64,000 nt of DNA from CAIODY01 sp046051225 (GTDB lineage: Bacteria > Bacteroidota > Bacteroidia > Chitinophagales > CAIODY01), in the NCBI GenBank assembly GCA_046051225.1, contig JBJOOR010000013.1, positions 48,044-112,043 on the forward strand, given 5' to 3'. Below, piece after piece: positions 27,159 to 36,953 of this stretch. Position numbers and translations under genes: made by a program. The notes under the pieces are model-generated. The model was not told where the DNA came from. It made no database searches and saw only the letters and a list, made by a program, of their open reading frames with translations. Position 1 is the first letter of the stretch; the number at the start of each line of letters is the position of its first letter.

Positions 27159-29141
27159 TTGAAAAAGAGTACACAAGAAGAGAATAAAAAGCCCACCGCA
27201 AAAAGAAATAGCAACCCCGACACTAAACATAGTAACACCAAAATGCTTGTATTTGAAGGCATATTGGATATGAACAAACATGGTTATGGTTTTGTGATTA
27301 TTGAAGCCCGACCAGGAGATGATATTATTGTAAGAAATAACCATTTGAATACTGCTATCAACAAAGATACAGTGTTGGTGCAGGTTACAAACGAATCGAA
27401 AAACAAAACCGAAGGCAAAATTATTAAAGTAGTAAAACGAGCCAACGAATTTTTTACAGGCATTGCACATGTAAAAAAAGATTTTGCATTTGTATTGCCC
27501 GATAAAAAATATGGTATGACGAACGATATTTTTATTCCTGCCAAGGGTTTAAAAAATGTGAAAGATGCCGACAAAGTAATTGTAAAAATTACAGATTGGG
27601 AAGGCGGAAAAAATCCGATTGGAAGAGTGGAAGAAATACTAAGTGGTTCATCTGTAAAAGAAATAATGTGGAAAACAATATTGATGGATCATGGCTTTCC
27701 GCTTGATTTTCCGAAAGATGTATTAGAAGAATCTGAAAATATTTCAACTGAAATTACAAAAGATGAAATAGCTAAAAGAAGAGATTTTAGAAACATCACC
27801 ACCTTTACTATCGACCCCGAAACAGCCAAAGATTTTGATGATGCTTTATCGTATTTAAAATTAGAAAATGGCAATTATGAAATTGGTATTCATATAGCAG
27901 ATGTAAGCCATTATTTAATACCCGAATCGGCTTTAGATAAATTTGCTTTTGAAAAAGCTACCAGCGTTTATTTGGTTGATGGCACATTGCCCATGTTGCC
28001 CGAAAAATTATCAAATGAATTATGTTCGTTAAAACCAAATGAAGATAAACTATGCTTCAGTGCTGTGTTTGAGATGGATGAACAAGGAATTATTCATAAC
28101 GAATGGTTTGGTAAAACGGTGATTCATTCGGATAAAAGATTTACATACGAAGAAGCGCAAGAAGTGATTGAAAAACAAGAAGGATTATTTTGCGATGAAT
28201 TATTGATGTTGAATAAAATTGCACATGTAATTCGTAAAAAAAGATTTAAAGAAGGTTCGATAAATTTTGATACAGTAGAACCAAAATTTCAATTAGATGC
28301 CGAAGGACATCCGATTGGAATAATTATTAAAGAACGAAAAGATGCTCATCTTTTAATTGAAGATTATATGTTGTTGGCTAATAAGCATGTAGCAAAATTA
28401 ATGAGCAAAGAAACCACCAAAGGTATGCCTGTGGCTTTTCCATACAGAATTCATGATTTGCCAGATTTAGAAAAATTAAAATCGTTTAATGATTTTGCAA
28501 AACAATTTGGGCGAAGAATAAATATTACAACGCCTAAAAAAATTGCTGAATCATTTAACACCATGATGGAAGAATTAAAAGGCAAACCCGAAGAAAGTAT
28601 TCTTACTTCGTTGGCTATTAGATGCATGGCAAAAGCCATTTATTCAACCAAAAATATTGGGCACTATGGATTAGGATTTGTTGATTATGCTCATTTTACA
28701 TCGCCTATTCGCCGTTATCCTGATGTGTTGGTTCATCGAATTTTATTCGAAAAATTAACGCATTCAACTTATATCTATCAAGATAGAATGGATGAATTAT
28801 GCAAGCATTGCAGCGCTCAAGAACGCAAGGCTACTGAATCGGAACGTGAAAGTATTAAATACAAACAAGCCGAATTTTTGAAAACACAAGTAGGGCAAAT
28901 TAAAAAAGGAATTATATCGGGTGTTACTTCATTTGGTGTTTTTGTACAACTTACCGATAGCCTTTGCGAAGGCATGGTGGTGCTTAGAAGTATGGATGAA
29001 CCTTATGATTACGATGAAAAAGCACTAACTGTAACTGCAAAATTTACAGGCAAAAAATACACCTTGGGCGATACCGTAAATGTAGTGATTAAAGGTGCTA
29101 ATCCTGAAAAGAAAGAAGTGGATTTGATGTTTGTTGAGTAG
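27159..29141 (+). CDS. rnr: Ribonuclease R (RNB family)
   Basis: 660 residues from a TTG at 27159; the next in-frame ATG (27243) would cut only the basic leader (KKSTQEENKKPTAKRNS). Cold-shock-like domains come first (MNKHGYGFVIIEARPGDDIIVRNN). The RNB catalytic segment is TIDPETAKDFDDALSYLKL near residue 222, with the conserved aspartates. YAHFTSPIRRYPDVLVHR near 505 is the family motif, and a C-terminal S1 domain reads KKGIISGVTSFGVFVQL. It degrades structured RNA 3' to 5'. It lacks the long Lys-rich C-terminal tail of enterobacterial RNase R. It faces away from the CDF gene across a ~95-bp promoter region. Confidence 0.93.
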   Translation: MKKSTQEENKKPTAKRNSNPDTKHSNTKMLVFEGILDMNKHGYGFVIIEARPGDDIIVRNNHLNTAINKDTVLVQVTNESKNKTEGKIIKVVKRANEFFTGIAHVKKDFAFVLPDKKYGMTNDIFIPAKGLKNVKDADKVIVKITDWEGGKNPIGRVEEILSGSSVKEIMWKTILMDHGFPLDFPKDVLEESENISTEITKDEIAKRRDFRNITTFTIDPETAKDFDDALSYLKLENGNYEIGIHIADVSHYLIPESALDKFAFEKATSVYLVDGTLPMLPEKLSNELCSLKPNEDKLCFSAVFEMDEQGIIHNEWFGKTVIHSDKRFTYEEAQEVIEKQEGLFCDELLMLNKIAHVIRKKRFKEGSINFDTVEPKFQLDAEGHPIGIIIKERKDAHLLIEDYMLLANKHVAKLMSKETTKGMPVAFPYRIHDLPDLEKLKSFNDFAKQFGRRINITTPKKIAESFNTMMEELKGKPEESILTSLAIRCMAKAIYSTKNIGHYGLGFVDYAHFTSPIRRYPDVLVHRILFEKLTHSTYIYQDRMDELCKHCSAQERKATESERESIKYKQAEFLKTQVGQIKKGIISGVTSFGVFVQLTDSLCEGMVVLRSMDEPYDYDEKALTVTAKFTGKKYTLGDTVNVVIKGANPEKKEVDLMFVE

Positions 29142-29218
29142 ACAAAAAACTAAATTTTTAACTTTTCTTTCAATTTCAACTTATAGTTTATACTTTCATC
29201 AATCAAATAATTATTAAT

Positions 29219-29623
29219 ATGGCAAAAATAATATTTAAAAGACCAAATGAGTATTTTAATTTTTTCAGAAATTATGCACTAATGATAGACAGTAAAAAAG
29301 TTGGTGAAATACATCGAGGAGAAGAAAAGTCTATTAACATTTCTCCTGGACTTCATGAGGTTTATGCTAAGGTTGATTGGGGAAGAAGTAAAAAAATATC
29401 AATTAATGTTGCTGACAATAAATCAATTTATTTAAAAGTAACAAGTATGAAATATTGCAATTTGCTTGGGCAATTGGTTCTTATTTCATTTTTTGTATAT
29501 ATCGTCCTTCAACTTATTTTTGGTTTTAAATATGCAGAATTAGTATTTGCTCCTACTGGTTTATATACTATTTACTATATTCTTTTCAAATACAATGAAT
29601 ATCTAATAATAAAAGAAATGTAA
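29219..29623 (+). CDS. Small membrane protein with PEGA-like N-terminal region
   Basis: 134 residues; family not recognised with certainty. The first ~75 residues (MIDSKKVGEIHRGEEKSINISPGLHEVYAKVDW) look like the small beta domain seen in PEGA-type and similar proteins, in which an 'I..G....v.pG.H.v' pattern repeats. Two hydrophobic helices follow (LVLISFFVYIVLQLIFGF and LVFAPTGLYTIYYILF). No signal peptide precedes the domain, so that part would be cytoplasmic. A clear terminator follows. Function unknown. Confidence 0.6.
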   Translation: MAKIIFKRPNEYFNFFRNYALMIDSKKVGEIHRGEEKSINISPGLHEVYAKVDWGRSKKISINVADNKSIYLKVTSMKYCNLLGQLVLISFFVYIVLQLIFGFKYAELVFAPTGLYTIYYILFKYNEYLIIKEM

Positions 29624-29651
29624 TAGAATGGGCGATAAAAATGCTATTCAT

Positions 29652-29677
29652 GGTCGGAAGAAATTCCGACCTTTTTT
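29652..29677 (+). terminator. Terminator after the 134-residue membrane protein
   Basis: GGTCGGAA (29652-29659) and TTCCGACC (29664-29671) form a perfect 8-bp stem with a 4-nt loop, followed by six T. Confidence 0.9.
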
Positions 29678-29701
29678 GTGTTCTATTTTTATAGAGTAGA
29701 G

Positions 29702-30700
29702 TTATTTCTTTTCCTCATCGCCAATCACTTTTACTTTTTTAGTTTTGATATAGCCTTTTTCTTTGGGCTTGCTATTATCAAAAAACGGAACAGGTGTAGG
29801 TGCAGTTCGGTAAGTGATATTTGACAATTCTTCTAAGTATTCCCAACGATTTATTTTCCAATCAAATGCTTCATAAGTGCCATCAGGAAACATATCAAAA
29901 CCTCTTGGTTTACCTGGCATTTCGGGCTTGCCTTGCAAAGCTTGCTTTGAAACTAAATGATCGAATATGATTTGATTTAATTCAGCATCATAATTTAATT
30001 TTACCACTGCATCTTTATTGTATGAAAGCACAAAACGTTTAATCGTTTTTTCCTGATTATCCTTTTTTATATAAATCATTGGGTAACCAAAAACAGGTTT
30101 TTTGTTTTTATCAAAATACATAGTTTCCATTACTTTTTTTATTTCTCGTTGGTTTGCTCCTTTCCAACCAAACATCGTATAAATTGTTTTTCCGCCAACC
30201 AACTTTGGCACAATGCTATAGTACATGCAGCCATACCAACTATCTTTATTACAAATGGTATCTTCTACATTTCTAATCAATGGCGATGCATCAAACAATG
30301 GGCAAAGTTGAATCTTTGGGCTATTCATTTGTATAGTTCCAAAATAACGATAAGTGGTATTGTGTCGCAACAAATTCCATGTAATAATTCTAAATTTATT
30401 ATCGGGCGATTGCACAATACTTACTGTACGAAGGCTATCAAATTTATATAAATATGATTGTGGTGTTTTTAATGCTGTTACAAATTTTTTGATAAATGCA
30501 TAACATGATTTTGTTCTTACAATTTCTTCGTTGGCATACACCATTGAATCGGATAATATTTGCAAACTATCTTCAAAATTTTTAAGCGTAGCATAGTTTG
30601 CAGGCTTAATTATTGGCAGTGGTGTTTGTGCTGAGAGCTTGAAACTTAGCAGCAGTAAGAACATTAAACTTTTTAGAAAAATGAATATTAACGACCTCAT
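29702..30700 (-). CDS. Secreted protein of unknown function
   Basis: 332 residues from the ATG read leftward from 30700. That start gives a clean signal peptide (MRSLIFIFLKSLMFLLLLSFKLSAQ) and has a purine-rich AGAGAAGATAAAG before it. The open frame extends 31 codons further upstream, but that part contains a hairpin and no secretion signal of its own. The mature part has SPDNKFRIITWNLLRHNTTYRYFGTIQMNS, YYSIVPKLVGGKTIYTMFGWKGANQREIKKVMETM and PEMPGKPRGFDMFPDGTYEAFDW, and ends in a basic tail (KTKKVKVIGDEEKK). I do not recognise the family. Periplasmic or outer-membrane-associated location is inferred. Confidence 0.7.
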   Translation of the reverse strand: MRSLIFIFLKSLMFLLLLSFKLSAQTPLPIIKPANYATLKNFEDSLQILSDSMVYANEEIVRTKSCYAFIKKFVTALKTPQSYLYKFDSLRTVSIVQSPDNKFRIITWNLLRHNTTYRYFGTIQMNSPKIQLCPLFDASPLIRNVEDTICNKDSWYGCMYYSIVPKLVGGKTIYTMFGWKGANQREIKKVMETMYFDKNKKPVFGYPMIYIKKDNQEKTIKRFVLSYNKDAVVKLNYDAELNQIIFDHLVSKQALQGKPEMPGKPRGFDMFPDGTYEAFDWKINRWEYLEELSNITYRTAPTPVPFFDNSKPKEKGYIKTKKVKVIGDEEKK

Positions 30701-30703
30701 CTT

Positions 30704-30750
30704 TATCTTCTCTCCGATAAATACGGAGTCTTTGACCAACAGAGAAGATA
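30704..30750 (-). promoter_or_regulatory. Leader hairpin next to the start codon of the 29702-30700 gene
   Basis: TATCTTCTCT and AGAGAAGATA form a perfect 10-bp inverted repeat (30704-30713 with 30741-30750). In the mRNA the 3' arm is followed by AAG and then the ATG, so it contains the ribosome-binding purines. A second hairpin, CTCCG-tatttat-CGGAG, lies inside and overlaps the arm by 2 nt. The paired form would hide the ribosome site. Whether it is regulated is unknown. Confidence 0.45.
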
Positions 30751-30793
30751 GGTATTTTTCAAAAAAGTTTAATAAAATAAGTAAGTATCGCAT

Positions 30794-31144
30794 GATGCAA
30801 GTTTACGAATATTGACTGATAAATGTTGATACGATTTGAAAAGTTTGGTAACAATAATTTGTTAATGTTGGTTTGAAAAATTTCATTTATATAAAAAACA
30901 AGCGAACCGATTGCTCAGTCCGCTTGCTTTTGATGTTTGATAGATGGAAAAACGATTATCATAATTTAATAGTTTTTCAACGCATCATCATCGGGTTGTG
31001 TGTTTTGTTTGCTGTGTTGTTTGTGTATTGTGTTTTTCTAAAATTCTTATTATTAGTACCTCACCTTACCCTCTCCAATTGGAGAGAAATAGTGGCGAAT
31101 TTTTTAAAAACCGAAATTGTGTTTCATAAAAAGCAATTGGGTAT
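30794..31144. other. Intergenic region with terminator and palindrome; no gene seen
   Basis: No convincing gene; a plus-strand frame across 30873-31148 has no start signal or protein-like composition. Near 30899-30926 CAAGCG and CGCTTG form a hairpin with a T-run on the minus strand that can end the surface-protein gene at 31145. At 31071-31086 there is a perfect palindrome CTCTCCAATTGGAGAG, preceded by CTCACCTTACC, resembling dispersed intergenic repeats of Bacteroidota. Confidence 0.5.
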
Positions 31145-34100
31145 TTAATGTGCTATAATAAATTGTTCTGAATACGATTTTCCCTTATTATCAACAGCTT
31201 TAAGCAAATACTGACCGATTGATAATTTTGTAAAATCTAAATTTAATTTCGAATCCATTACATCTTTTTCTACAATTATTTGTCCTAAAACATCCATTAC
31301 TAATATCTTTAATAAAATAGGTTTTTCAACTGTAATATTTTTTTGTAAAGCTTGAATATTTAACCATCCATTGGTTGGGTTTGGATATAAAATTAAAGTA
31401 CCCATTGGTTCATCAACACTAATTTTTTCTTTAGTAAATATGGTATGAAATACTTCGTTGGTTATCATGGCATCATTATAATCAAATATAATTGAGGCTT
31501 TTTGTTTTATCAATGCGCCTTCTAAAATATCAGCTATTGGGCTTATTGTAAATTGTACAAAACCATTGCTGTTAGCCATGTTTGCACCCGAATCGGGCAA
31601 ATTAATTTGATCAAAAATAAATATAACATTGTTTTCATTTACCGAATAAGTATAATGATGCGATGATGAAATATTACGAATACTTGTTTCATCTAATTGT
31701 GATGAAATGGGTATTTCTATTCTTACAAATTGAGCTGCTGTATTACCCACATTTTGAAAACGAACTTTATAGGTAATAGGTTGTGATGCTTGAATAATGT
31801 GCTGTTCGCCATCGCCAGTTGGGTATGCTATTAAATCATTTGGATCAATTGAGCCTACAATTTTATTAATATCATGTACCGAGTTATCGCTTGCATCAAC
31901 ATCGGTACCCGAGCTTAATTTAGCTTCGGCAAATACATCAATCATATCATCTAAATTGCTGGCTAAATCAACCGAATCATTTACTGTTAGATAAAAATGT
32001 TGGTTAACATTTAATGAAGAAATATTCCAAACATATTTTTTTCCACCTGTAATGTTGCTTACACTTGCCCAATTTACATCTGCCGATTTTACAATAATTG
32101 AATTAGGAAAAGATATTTCGAGTGTAACATTTGAAGCCGCCAATGCCCCATTATTGCTCACTTTAAAGTAATATTTGTTTTTAAATCCACGGCGCAAAGC
32201 AGTAGTTGAAGCCAATACTTTTAAATCGGGTTTATTTTGTAAAATGGTTAATGCATAATTTCTTAAATTAAATGTTTGATTAACGCCCGATATGGTAAAA
32301 CCATAGCCATTCATACAAGTTGATTTTGTGTACACAGCATTTGCATTATGGGTAATAGTGTATGAACCCGATTTTAAATACACTGAATATGCACCATTAT
32401 CATCCGTATTTACTTTTATATTGCCTGGCATAATAGTAAGCGTTTGATTAGCCACCAAGGCTTCGCCAGCATCTTTTGTACAATTATTATTGGCATCTAC
32501 ATAAGCAATTCCTGTTATGGTATTTCCTGCTGGTTCGATGATAGTATAATTTTGTTTAGCGCTTAAATTAGTAACGGTTTGAATATAACCTGATGGCCAA
32601 TACACAATGATTGAATCCATTTTTGCTGCTGCATTCATTCCAAAAAACTGACGTAAAGAACTTTGCCCACCTACGCCATCTTGCGATACAATTTGACGAG
32701 TTTGCCACATGCCATTAGATTTCATTTTTATTCTACAACCAATAGCAGCTTTGTTAGATTTTGTACCTACAAATTTTATACAACCCCAAGTTCTATTTTT
32801 TGATTGTGTGCTATTTTTAAATAAATAACTTTTACGATTGCTATGGCAAGTAACCATCAAATCTAAATCGCCATCTCTATCATAATCGCTCCACGAAGTG
32901 CCCATTGCACCTGGCAAACGAGATGTAATTAACTCTTCTAAATTTTTTGTAAATGTGCCATTGCCATTATTCAAATATAAATAACTGGCGCCTCTATCAT
33001 TGGTTACATACAAATCTAAATCGCCATCGTTATCAATATCTTGAAACGAACAACCATGTGAGTTTGAAATATTATTTACCACATCGCCAGTTGTAATTTT
33101 TGTGAATGTGCTATTGCCATTATTGGTGTACAAAAAGTTTTTACCATTTGATTGATTGGCTACAAATAAATCCATATCGCCATCATTATCAATATCGCCC
33201 CAACAAGCGGCTGTGCTGCGTCCGCCATCATTAGTTAAACCACTATTGGTTATTTTACTAAAATTTCCTTTGCCATCATTATGATACAAATTATTTAAAG
33301 TAGAATCATTGCTGGGTAAAAACACATCCATCTTTCCATCATTATCATAATCTATCCAACTACAAGTTACATTAGAGCCTTTTTGTTTTGAAAGAATATT
33401 ATTGTTTTGATAAGTAAATGTGCCATCACCATTGTTATGATATAGTTGATTAAATTTTGTTGGCCAATAATTGGTAAGATATAAATCAACAAAGCCATCA
33501 TTATCATAATCAACCCAACTTACACCATGAAAATATTCAATATTATTTAAGCTAGTTAAGAATTGCGAATTATCGGCTGTAAAAGTTCCGTTTCCATTAT
33601 TTTTATAAAATAAATTGGGCTTGTAACCATTGCTGGTAACAAAGCAATCCATATCGCCATCGTTATCAATATCAGCAAATGAAGCACTTGTATTGGTGGC
33701 TTTATCGTTAGCAATACCGCCTGTGGTTACTTTTGTAAATGTGTGATTTGAATTTTGAATATATAAGTTATTCGTTTTAGTTTTATCTCTATCAGGAATA
33801 AATAAATCATCTAATCCATCACCATTAATATCAACCCAATTAGATGTCCATGAATTACTTGTTGTGATGTACCAAGGCATGGTGGTGGCTTCGCTAAAAA
33901 TATATCGTGATGTGTTGGCAGTGTTTAAATCAGCGCCATCTGTATGTGTTGATTCTAATGTATTGCCACTTGTAACACCGCTAACATTGGTATTGATATT
34001 GGCTACATCATTGTCTACCACTACGTTTCCATCGTTATCTGTAAATGTTCCTTTTACTGAAGTTACAAAATAATAATCATGTGTGTAATCTAAATTTGGA

Positions 34101-35818
34101 ACATTAGCATACGTAATTTTTGTGCCTTTAGAAGATGTATCATTTATTACACCTACATATCTTAAATGAGCTGTACTATCAACAAAGCTGCTTGATACTA
34201 CTTGTAAACCATATCCCACTTCAACAGTAATAGATGGATTTTGAACACCATTAAAATTATCAACTACAACTTTAGTAACAGATGATTTTGTTTCGCCTGG
34301 CTCTACTTTATCAATTGCTTTTACAGTTACTTGTTGTACAGCTGGCTTTTGGCTACTGCCAAAATACATCATCCAGTTATCATTAAAATTGGTATTCATT
34401 ACACTGACTGGTTTATCAGACGTTACGGTTAAGTAAGGTCTTTCAGGACCAGCAATTGTTGTTCCTGTGCCATTATAAATAGTTTTCCATTGTGCTAATG
34501 TTAAATAACAATCTACATATTTTTCAGGCAAAATAGTATAGCTTCTATTTATTTTAGTACCACCTGTGTATGAATCTACAACATTTACATGCACCGTATC
34601 ATTTCTATTTGCAAAAATATATAAGTGTGTAAGGCTTTGGTTTATTCTGGTTTGTGTTAAATTGCTGTAACAATATCCTTCATCGCCTGGAGGAGCCATG
34701 TAGGATATAAATTTTGTACCTGCGCTTGAACCTAATTCTGATGAAACCATAGTAGCCATATCGCTTGTACCTGGACTGCCTGTTTCAAACCAATTACCTT
34801 CGAACACAGAAATGCGTTTGCCTGCAGTACATTTTAATCTAAATACTGTGGCATAAGAAACATTGCCAGCATTTTTGCCTACCCAATCTCCAAATTGATT
34901 AGCGCCCAATGTCCAAGTTTTAGTTTGAATCCATAAGCCATTACTATATCTTTCTAATGTAATGGCATTATTTGCATCCCATGATACAATTCGTATTTCT
35001 TGTTCGCCACCACTTTGATAAGGTACGCCAAAATAAAATAATTCGCCTGTTGAGCTACCATTTGATGATGGTACATAACCACCACCATCACGTTCATTAC
35101 CATATAATGCACCATATTGTAAAGTTGATGGCTTACTACATTCAACTATATAAGTATGACCATTATCCATTACATCTCTACCATCAGTATATTTATAAAT
35201 TAAATCTTCGCCACGTTTTAACATTCTGCTTTTCACAATCACACTTGAATCTTTAAACACATCTGTATAACCAGTTTTTGTAGTAGCCGTTTTTGATATT
35301 CTTTTTATAGTTACATAAGTTGAATCGAAATAAGCAAACACATTCAAATCATTTTTAGATGAAACTGTTTGTTGGCTATACACAATAAATTTTTCGCCTA
35401 TTGATTTTTGATTTACCGATGGTACCCAATCATGCTGCCAATCGCTGTTTGTGCCTTGTCCAGCATATACATTTTTATTGGTTTTAATAATAAAATAATC
35501 TCCATCCCATTTTAATATTCCACCCGATGCTAAGTTGGCATCATCATTAATTCCATTATCACGAATGTATAAAATGTAAGATTGCCCTTTCATTAACACA
35601 CCCGTTTTTGAATCATCTGCATCGCCATCGGCTGCATCATCAATAATTTGAAATGTGGTACTATCCGAAATGGCTGTAATATACAATGCAGCATCACGGT
35701 GCACATTTGTATTATTTGGCGGTACATAAATATTAAAATATGTAGATGGTTCGCCTGTGGCAAAAACTCTTGATACAATTAAAAATAGCGGCACTAATAT
35801 CTTGTAGAACTTTTTCAT
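31145..35818 (-). CDS. Large secreted VCBS/FG-GAP and ASPIC-UnbV protein with T9SS type A sorting domain
   Basis: 1557 residues from the ATG at 35818, which gives the signal peptide MKKFYKILVPLFLIVSRVFA. The N-terminal ~500 residues resemble the IgGFc-binding-type domain of Bacteroidota surface proteins. Near residues 660-1030 are seven VCBS/FG-GAP blades, each with a calcium loop of the form D-x-D-x-D-G-x-x-D (for example DIDNDGDMD). An ASPIC/UnbV domain follows (GCIKFVGTKSNKAAIGCR, YWPSGYIQTVTNL). SdrD-B-like and DUF11-like domains come next, then a T9SS type A domain (LILYPNPTNGWLNIQAL to the SEQFIIAH end). It is presumably surface-attached; a calcium-stabilised propeller adhesin is inference. 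Ligand unknown. Confidence 0.85.
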   Translation of the reverse strand: MKKFYKILVPLFLIVSRVFATGEPSTYFNIYVPPNNTNVHRDAALYITAISDSTTFQIIDDAADGDADDSKTGVLMKGQSYILYIRDNGINDDANLASGGILKWDGDYFIIKTNKNVYAGQGTNSDWQHDWVPSVNQKSIGEKFIVYSQQTVSSKNDLNVFAYFDSTYVTIKRISKTATTKTGYTDVFKDSSVIVKSRMLKRGEDLIYKYTDGRDVMDNGHTYIVECSKPSTLQYGALYGNERDGGGYVPSSNGSSTGELFYFGVPYQSGGEQEIRIVSWDANNAITLERYSNGLWIQTKTWTLGANQFGDWVGKNAGNVSYATVFRLKCTAGKRISVFEGNWFETGSPGTSDMATMVSSELGSSAGTKFISYMAPPGDEGYCYSNLTQTRINQSLTHLYIFANRNDTVHVNVVDSYTGGTKINRSYTILPEKYVDCYLTLAQWKTIYNGTGTTIAGPERPYLTVTSDKPVSVMNTNFNDNWMMYFGSSQKPAVQQVTVKAIDKVEPGETKSSVTKVVVDNFNGVQNPSITVEVGYGLQVVSSSFVDSTAHLRYVGVINDTSSKGTKITYANVPNLDYTHDYYFVTSVKGTFTDNDGNVVVDNDVANINTNVSGVTSGNTLESTHTDGADLNTANTSRYIFSEATTMPWYITTSNSWTSNWVDINGDGLDDLFIPDRDKTKTNNLYIQNSNHTFTKVTTGGIANDKATNTSASFADIDNDGDMDCFVTSNGYKPNLFYKNNGNGTFTADNSQFLTSLNNIEYFHGVSWVDYDNDGFVDLYLTNYWPTKFNQLYHNNGDGTFTYQNNNILSKQKGSNVTCSWIDYDNDGKMDVFLPSNDSTLNNLYHNDGKGNFSKITNSGLTNDGGRSTAACWGDIDNDGDMDLFVANQSNGKNFLYTNNGNSTFTKITTGDVVNNISNSHGCSFQDIDNDGDLDLYVTNDRGASYLYLNNGNGTFTKNLEELITSRLPGAMGTSWSDYDRDGDLDLMVTCHSNRKSYLFKNSTQSKNRTWGCIKFVGTKSNKAAIGCRIKMKSNGMWQTRQIVSQDGVGGQSSLRQFFGMNAAAKMDSIIVYWPSGYIQTVTNLSAKQNYTIIEPAGNTITGIAYVDANNNCTKDAGEALVANQTLTIMPGNIKVNTDDNGAYSVYLKSGSYTITHNANAVYTKSTCMNGYGFTISGVNQTFNLRNYALTILQNKPDLKVLASTTALRRGFKNKYYFKVSNNGALAASNVTLEISFPNSIIVKSADVNWASVSNITGGKKYVWNISSLNVNQHFYLTVNDSVDLASNLDDMIDVFAEAKLSSGTDVDASDNSVHDINKIVGSIDPNDLIAYPTGDGEQHIIQASQPITYKVRFQNVGNTAAQFVRIEIPISSQLDETSIRNISSSHHYTYSVNENNVIFIFDQINLPDSGANMANSNGFVQFTISPIADILEGALIKQKASIIFDYNDAMITNEVFHTIFTKEKISVDEPMGTLILYPNPTNGWLNIQALQKNITVEKPILLKILVMDVLGQIIVEKDVMDSKLNLDFTKLSIGQYLLKAVDNKGKSYSEQFIIAH

Positions 35819-36026
35819 AATTCTTAGTTTATAGCTCAATAAAATAGTTTAATAAGCTTCAAAATTAAATAGATGCTGTTTTAAATTTTATACGTAATTA
35901 AGCGCATAATTCTAATTCATCAAACCTAAAAAAGCTTAGCTCGGTGAAATTTCAGCAACAATATTTTATTAATTTTTGATATTCGTTACTTTAGCTTTTT
36001 ATTTCATCATTATCAAGCATTAAATA

Positions 36027-36917
36027 TTGAAAACAATTTTAGTAACAGGCGCCAATGGGCAATTAGGAAGTGAATTAAGAATTTTATCCAATAAATATTC
36101 TGATTGGAAATTTATTTTTTGTAGTCATTCTGAACTAGATATTACAAATAAAAACGCAATAGTTCATTTTTTTAATCAGCATAAAATTGATGCAGTAATC
36201 AATGCAGCCGCATACACTGCTGTAGATAAAGCTGAAACTGATTTTGAAAATGCAATTCAAGTAAATGCTATTGCTGTCGAAAATTTAGCCGAGGCTTGCA
36301 TTCGTAAAAACGCCTATTTATTGCATGTTTCAACAGATTATGTTTTTAATGGTAATAACACAACACCATATCTACCTTATGATAAAACCGAACCAATTGG
36401 TGCTTATGGAACATCGAAATATAAGGGCGAAGAAATTATGCAACAACTTTTCTTATCGCATCAATTAAAAGGGTTGGTGATAAGAACAAGTTGGGTGTAT
36501 AGTTCATTTGGAAATAATTTTGTGAAAACGATGCTTAGATTAATGAACGACAAACCCGAATTAAAAGTAGTGGCAGATCAAAAAGGGAGGGCTACTTATG
36601 CTTATGATTTAGCGGATGCTTTATTGCAAATCACAAAACAATTGTTAGATGGAAAAAACATTTTCAATGTTTCGCAATTGCCTATTTATCATTATGCTAA
36701 TCAAGGCGAAATTACTTGGCATCAATTTGCAACCGAAATTGCAACACACATAAATTATAAGGGTGTGGTGCATCCAATCACAACATCCGAATTTCCTACA
36801 CCAGCCAAACGACCTGCTTACAGCATATTGAACACGGATAGTTTAACAAATGAATTTAAAGTGGAAATACCTAATTGGAAAAATAGTTTAAAAAATTGTA
36901 TTGCGAAATTGAACTAA
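36027..36917 (+). CDS. rfbD: dTDP-4-dehydrorhamnose reductase
   Basis: 296 residues from a TTG start (KTILVTGANGQLGSELRIL); no ATG is available before the glycine motif. The extended SDR fold shows TGANGQLG near residue 7, NAAAYTAVDKAE near 60, STDYVFNG near 104, and YGTSKYKGE near 128 with the catalytic Tyr and Lys. It reduces dTDP-4-dehydro-L-rhamnose to dTDP-L-rhamnose, the last step of that donor's synthesis in the cytoplasm. The partner genes rfbA, rfbB and rfbC are not nearby. It may supply the DUF1972-type transferase at 9077. Confidence 0.92.
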   Translation: MKTILVTGANGQLGSELRILSNKYSDWKFIFCSHSELDITNKNAIVHFFNQHKIDAVINAAAYTAVDKAETDFENAIQVNAIAVENLAEACIRKNAYLLHVSTDYVFNGNNTTPYLPYDKTEPIGAYGTSKYKGEEIMQQLFLSHQLKGLVIRTSWVYSSFGNNFVKTMLRLMNDKPELKVVADQKGRATYAYDLADALLQITKQLLDGKNIFNVSQLPIYHYANQGEITWHQFATEIATHINYKGVVHPITTSEFPTPAKRPAYSILNTDSLTNEFKVEIPNWKNSLKNCIAKLN

Positions 36918-36953
36918 TATCTGTTTGCAAAATTTTTAATTACACAAATGTTT

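Noticed and set aside
30873..31148. Plus-strand open frame of 91 codons between two minus-strand genes
   Set aside because: It crosses a terminator hairpin and a palindrome, has no start signal, and its composition is that of untranslated DNA.
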